DNA of 64,000 nt, taken from positions 43,613 to 107,612 of the forward strand of contig NZ_BONF01000044.1 of the NCBI RefSeq assembly GCF_016862575.1. The letters run 5' to 3'. The notes beneath the pieces were generated by a model. It had not been told where the DNA came from. It made no database searches and saw only the letters and a program-made list of their open reading frames with translations. The stretch is from Catellatospora bangladeshensis. Its GTDB lineage: Bacteria; Actinomycetota; Actinomycetes; Mycobacteriales; Micromonosporaceae. Shown here piece by piece: positions 61,801 through 64,000 of this stretch (position 1 is its first letter; each line of letters starts with the position of its first letter). Both the position numbers and the translations under genes were made by a program.

Positions 61801-62334
61801 CAGAACGGCAACGAGTTCCAGGTGACCGCGCCGCAGCAGCTGGGCGTCTGGAAGATCTACGTGTACGCCTTCGACGGTCACGGCAACGTGGGCATCGAGC
61901 AGAAGTCGATCCGGGTAATCCCGCCGACGGTCGCGGGTACGAACATCGCCCAGGGCCGCCCGGCCACCGCCTCGACGTACCAGCCGACCGGCACCAACGG
62001 GCCGCAGCTGCCGTCGTACGCGGTCGACGCGAACTACGACACCCGCTGGGCGAGCGAGTGGGTCGCCACCGCCTGGCTGCAGGTGGACCTGGGTTCGGTG
62101 CGCACGTTCAACAACGTGCTGCTGGGCTGGGAGGCGGCTTACGCCAAGTCCTACCAGGTGCAGGTCTCCAACGACGGCACCAACTGGAGCACGGTCTACT
62201 CGACCACCGCCGGCAACGGCGGGTTCGACATCATCCCGGTCACCGCGACCGGCCGCTATGTCCGTATGAACGGCCTGGACCGGGCCACCACGTACGGCTA
62301 CTCACTGTGGGAGTTCGGGGTCTACGCCAACTGA
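58861..62334 (+). CDS. Secreted multi-module glucan-active enzyme: F5/8C-F5/8C-GH16-like-clan GH-A barrel-F5/8C
   Basis: A 1157-residue exported protein. After a signal peptide (to about residue 41) come two F5/8-type-C (CBM32-like) modules, a Ser/Pro/Thr linker, a GH16 jelly roll (about 340-605), a clan GH-A TIM barrel (about 618-920), a beta-sandwich and a third F5/8C module. In the GH16 part the EIDIME-type motif reads GETDIMSG: Glu467 and Asp469 are kept but the acid/base Glu is Ser472. The barrel has acid/base Glu740 (VGNEV) and nucleophile Glu833 (LTEGGP). The barrel is likely the active part, perhaps on beta-1,3-glucan. AGGAG 5 nt upstream fixes the ATG. Confidence 0.88.
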   Translation: MTPVRHRPGVRHIARRWRIAIPVAVTTAISALALVVPFTTASAADTLISQGKPVTASSVQGADLAAAYAVDGNSGTRWGSQWSDPQWIRVDLGATASISQVVLEWEGAYGRSFQIQTSNDDANWTPVYTTTTGTGGTQTLAVTGSGRYVRMHGTVRSSGYGYSLFEFKVYGSFGPTPSPSTNPGSCGTTNVAQGKTATASSVENGGTPASAAVDGNAGTRWSSAASDPQWLQIDLGSTQSICKVVLQWEGAYATAFQVQTSATGTGGWTDLYGTTTGTGGTQTLTVGGSGRYLRVYGTARATGWGYSLWEVQVFVGGTPPSPSTSPSTSPSPSGPWTTVWEDNFDGAANTSPSAANWLLRTGTQYPGGAANFGTGEIETASASTANVYLTGDGKLNIKAIRDGAGNWTSGKLETQRTDFAPQPGQLTRFSAVIQQPNVANGLGYWPAFRSTGAAYRGNYNNWPGVGETDIMSGVNGRSQLSQTLHCGTAPDGPCGEYNGRTSGLASCTGCQTGFHEYAQVIDRTKTDEEIRFYLDGVQTWVVRESQVGVAAWQAAVHHGFYLRLDLAIGGLYANAIAGETVPTPETTSGGVMAVDRVTVSRQTGTTPTAMTDPAVPAGPSVVRVTGSQGNWQLQVNGAPYLVKGLTYGPPQGAADGYMRDLKNMGVNTIRTWGVDDTQTPVLLDTAARHGIKVIVGHWLNQGADYVNDTAYKNSVKAEIVARVNTLKNRQGVLMWDVGNEVLLTMQDFGLPAAEVEARRNAYAAFVNEVAVAIHAADPNHPVTSTDAWVGAWPYYKNHSPALDIYGINSYGAVGGLKQAWIDGGYTKPYVLTEGGPDGEWEVPNDANGVPTEPTDLAKRAQYTASWNAILSHPGVALGATEFHYGLENDFGGVWLNTLTGGWRRHGWHALKQAYSGTASANTPPEIISMVIGSPGAIQAGKTFTLYVGASDPQGDLIRYNLMLSNKHINGNRGFDNVRFTQNGNEFQVTAPQQLGVWKIYVYAFDGHGNVGIEQKSIRVIPPTVAGTNIAQGRPATASTYQPTGTNGPQLPSYAVDANYDTRWASEWVATAWLQVDLGSVRTFNNVLLGWEAAYAKSYQVQVSNDGTNWSTVYSTTAGNGGFDIIPVTATGRYVRMNGLDRATTYGYSLWEFGVYAN

Positions 62335-62409
62335 TCCCCGAACGTCTCGCCGGGTGCGGCGGGTGGAGCCGCCGAGCCGCCCGCCGCACCACTCCGGCCT
62401 CCCCTGCGT

Positions 62410-62484
62410 GATCACTCGACTTGCCAGGCACCTGGGCGTATCTTGAAGCGCCATTCGCCCATGTGCCAGGCAAGTCGAGTGATC
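62410..62484. repeat. Palindromic repeat family B, copy 5
   Basis: GATCACTCGACTTGCCAGGC at the left faces GCCAGGCAAGTCGAGTGATC at the right, 22-bp arms with one mismatch and a 31-nt loop that holds GGGCGTATCTTGAAGCGCC. It lies between tandem genes. Confidence 0.82.
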
Positions 62485-62542
62485 ATGTCCGCACGGCGGC
62501 GCGAGTGCCAGCGCGCGTCGGAAGTTCGCGCTGGTGGAGGGC

Positions 62543-62570
62543 GGAGAGCGCTCTCCCTTTGTGCTATAAA
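62543..62570 (+). promoter_or_regulatory. lacI promoter with autoregulatory operator
   Basis: The operator GGAGAGCGCTCTCC (62543-62556) overlaps the -35 region and a TATAAA -10 box (62565-62570) lies 7 nt before the ATG. The regulator should repress itself, and the message is probably leaderless. Confidence 0.75.
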
Positions 62571-62577
62571 GACGCTC

Positions 62578-63630
62578 ATGACCAGTGACCAGACGCCGGC
62601 GCAGCGGTTGCCGACGCTCGAGGACGTCGCGCAGGTGGCCGGGGTCTCCCGGGCCACCGTCTCGCGGGTGATCAACAACATCCGCAACGTCGACCCCCAG
62701 CTCCACAAGATCGTCTGGGACGCGGTCAGCACGACGGGATACGTGCCCAACCGGGCCGCCCGCTCGCTGGTCACCGGCCGCACCGGCAGCATCGCCCTGG
62801 TCGTCTCCGAGGCCGAGAACCGGGCCGCCGACGACCCGTTCCTGGGCCGCTTCTTCTCCGACCCGTTCTTCGGGCGGGTGGTCGGCGGCGTGCTCAGCGT
62901 GCTGCGCCCGTCCGGCGTGCACCTCGCGCTGACCCTGGCCGGTGACGAGGACGCCTGCGCCAAGGTCGTGGCGGACGTACGCCAGGGGCAGGTCGACGGC
63001 GTCGTGGTGCTCTCGCTGCACCCGCACGACACGCTGCCGCGCCTGCTCGCCGACGCCGCCGTGCCCGCCGTGCTGTACGGCCGCCCCGCCGCGCCGATGC
63101 CGATCAGCTACGTCGACGTCGCCACCTACACCGGCGCCAAGCTGGCCGCCGACCACCTGGCGGCCCGGGGCTGCCAGCACGTGGCGACCATCTCCGGCTC
63201 GGTGGACATGCCCGCCGGCGCCGACCGGCTGCACGGCTTCCGCGAGGCCATGGCCAAGCAGGGCGTGGCGTACGTGCCCAGCTACGACGGCGGCTTCACC
63301 CACGAGGGCGGCGAGCGCGCCATGGAACGCCTGCTCGCCGAGCACCCGGAGACCGACGGCGTCTTCGTCGCCAGCGACGTGATGGCCCAGGGCGCCCTGG
63401 CCGTGCTACGCGATCATGGGAAATCCGTTCCGGACGATGTCGCCGTGGTCGGCTTCGACGACAGCAGCGCCGCCCTGGCCAGCCGACCCCAGCTCACCAC
63501 GGTCCGCCAGCCCGTCGAGGACATGGCCGCCGAGATGGCCCGCCTCCTCCTGGCCCGCATCGACCAGCGCGCCAACCGCACCACCAGCGTCATCTTCGAC
63601 CCCGAACTCATCCTCCGCGCCTCCGCCTGA
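62578..63630 (+). CDS. LacI-family transcriptional repressor of a glucan utilisation regulon
   Basis: A 350-residue regulator. The helix-turn-helix and hinge are TLEDVAQVAGVSRATVSRVI and GYVPNRAARSLVTGRTGSIA; the C-terminal sugar-binding domain follows, with VVGFDDSSAALASRPQLTTV near the end. Four identical palindromes before GH1, the multi-module enzyme, lacI itself and the next gene define a probable regulon; a glucan oligosaccharide should be the inducer. ATG 62578 matches the -10 box. Confidence 0.92.
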   Translation: MTSDQTPAQRLPTLEDVAQVAGVSRATVSRVINNIRNVDPQLHKIVWDAVSTTGYVPNRAARSLVTGRTGSIALVVSEAENRAADDPFLGRFFSDPFFGRVVGGVLSVLRPSGVHLALTLAGDEDACAKVVADVRQGQVDGVVVLSLHPHDTLPRLLADAAVPAVLYGRPAAPMPISYVDVATYTGAKLAADHLAARGCQHVATISGSVDMPAGADRLHGFREAMAKQGVAYVPSYDGGFTHEGGERAMERLLAEHPETDGVFVASDVMAQGALAVLRDHGKSVPDDVAVVGFDDSSAALASRPQLTTVRQPVEDMAAEMARLLLARIDQRANRTTSVIFDPELILRASA

Positions 63631-63654
63631 CGGCCCCCGGGCCCGTCGTTTCCC

Positions 63655-63717
63655 GTTGATCATGAACTTATGGCACGGCTCGGCGGCGTGTCATGGCCAC
63701 AACTTCATGATCGACAA
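63655..63717. repeat. ATCATGAA palindromic element (family E)
   Basis: GTTGATCATGAACTTATGGC at the left faces GGCCACAACTTCATGATCG at the right. It starts 25 bp after the lacI stop and probably acts as a terminator-type element. Only one copy was seen in the window. Confidence 0.65.
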
Positions 63718-63791
63718 CGCTGCGGCGGGGCCGGTGAGGGCCGGGTGAGCAGGCAGGATGCGTGTACTGGTAACAGTGCGGCAACCGGGGC

Positions 63792-63842
63792 TTGACAGGA
63801 CGGGGGTGCCGGACGATGCTCTCGCATGGGAGAGCGCTCTCC
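63792..63842 (+). promoter_or_regulatory. Promoter and LacI operator of the last gene
   Basis: TTGACA (63792-63797), 17-bp spacer, GATGCT (63815-63820). The operator GGAGAGCGCTCTCC at 63829-63842 sits just after the expected start site, a road-block position. Confidence 0.72.
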
Positions 63843-63904
63843 GATGATGTTCCGCCGTACGTCCCTCACTGAACACCACCATCCCTTCCTGGTTGGAGGA
63901 AAGA

Positions 63905-64000
63905 ATGCGTCCAGCACACAACGGGTCGCGCCTGCGCCGCCGTGCGGTCATGGCCGCCGCGCCGCTGCTCGCCGCCGCGCTGGTCCTGACGACTGCTGCC
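63905..64000 (+). CDS. Secreted protein, N-terminal fragment (LacI-regulated)
   Basis: Only 32 residues are inside the window. They form an export signal: a basic start with RRR (RLRRRAVMAAAPLLAAALVL). GGAGGAAAG lies right before the ATG. Because the promoter carries the same LacI box as GH1 and the multi-module enzyme, it is probably a secreted glycosidase or a sugar-binding protein of a transporter; the sequence here does not decide. Confidence 0.75.
   Translation, partial: MRPAHNGSRLRRRAVMAAAPLLAAALVLTTAA

Noticed and set aside
58723..61881. A 1052-codon open frame on the - strand opposite the multi-module glucan enzyme
   Set aside because: The + strand encodes recognisable F5/8C, GH16 and barrel motifs; the antisense translation is Val/Ala/Gly/Arg-rich and has no family features.

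Overview
The window is a high-GC actinobacterial chromosome segment, most likely from the family Micromonosporaceae (Actinoplanes/Catellatospora/Micromonospora type). Support comes from the very high third-position GC, GTG/TTG starts, many genes whose -10 hexamer sits 6-9 nt before the start codon (leaderless mRNAs), an EshA-type encapsulin, a srs-like type III PKS cluster, secreted GH3/GH18/GH1 enzymes with CBM2 and F5/8C modules, and AAGAAGGTGCCCTT intergenic repeats that I associate with this family. No rRNA, tRNA, CRISPR array, insertion sequence or prophage was found. It looks like ordinary chromosome with accessory metabolic islands.

Layout. 1-3.9 kb: 3' end of der, a copper chaperone, a three-gene type III polyketide (alkylresorcinol-like) operon, mscL. 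3.9-12.7 kb: Ser/Thr kinase with a beta-propeller, alkB, a ThrE-type exporter, a DUF3516 helicase, a PadR/alpha-beta-hydrolase divergent pair. 12.8-20.2 kb: Stealth phosphotransferase plus PIG-L deacetylase, an inositol-phosphatase-like gene, a deoxyribosyltransferase-like/Nudix fusion, a P-loop-less uridine-kinase-like protein, a CBS protein. 20.3-26.4 kb: a LytS/LytR-type two-component system between two sodium:solute symporters. 26.5-32.4 kb: HigBA toxin-antitoxin, a leucine-rich-repeat-variant protein, a pirin/MarR pair, Nei glycosylase. 32.5-36.5 kb: a family 2B encapsulin shell (EshA type) with its polyprenyl synthase cargo candidate, then a degenerate SDR and a STAS-like protein. 36.6-56.9 kb: secreted GH3 beta-glucosidase, OsmC, a nucleotidyltransferase/BON/phosphoesterase operon, ctaF, a wax ester synthase, RNase HI, transporters, a GlxA regulator, GH18 chitinase, sirtuin and alditol oxidase. 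57-64 kb: a LacI-controlled glucan utilisation regulon (GH1, a 1157-residue multi-module glucanase-like enzyme, lacI, and the start of a secreted-protein gene), in which four copies of GGAGAGCGCTCTCC tie the promoters together.

The strongest systems are the encapsulin-polyprenyl synthase pair, with an 11-bp hairpin between shell and cargo genes and a perfect 24-bp palindrome in front of the shell gene; the LacI regulon; and at least five families of long imperfect palindromes placed between genes. One copy exactly fills the gap between two convergent genes and supplies both stop codons. All functional calls rest on reading motifs in the translated sequence; no database search was run.
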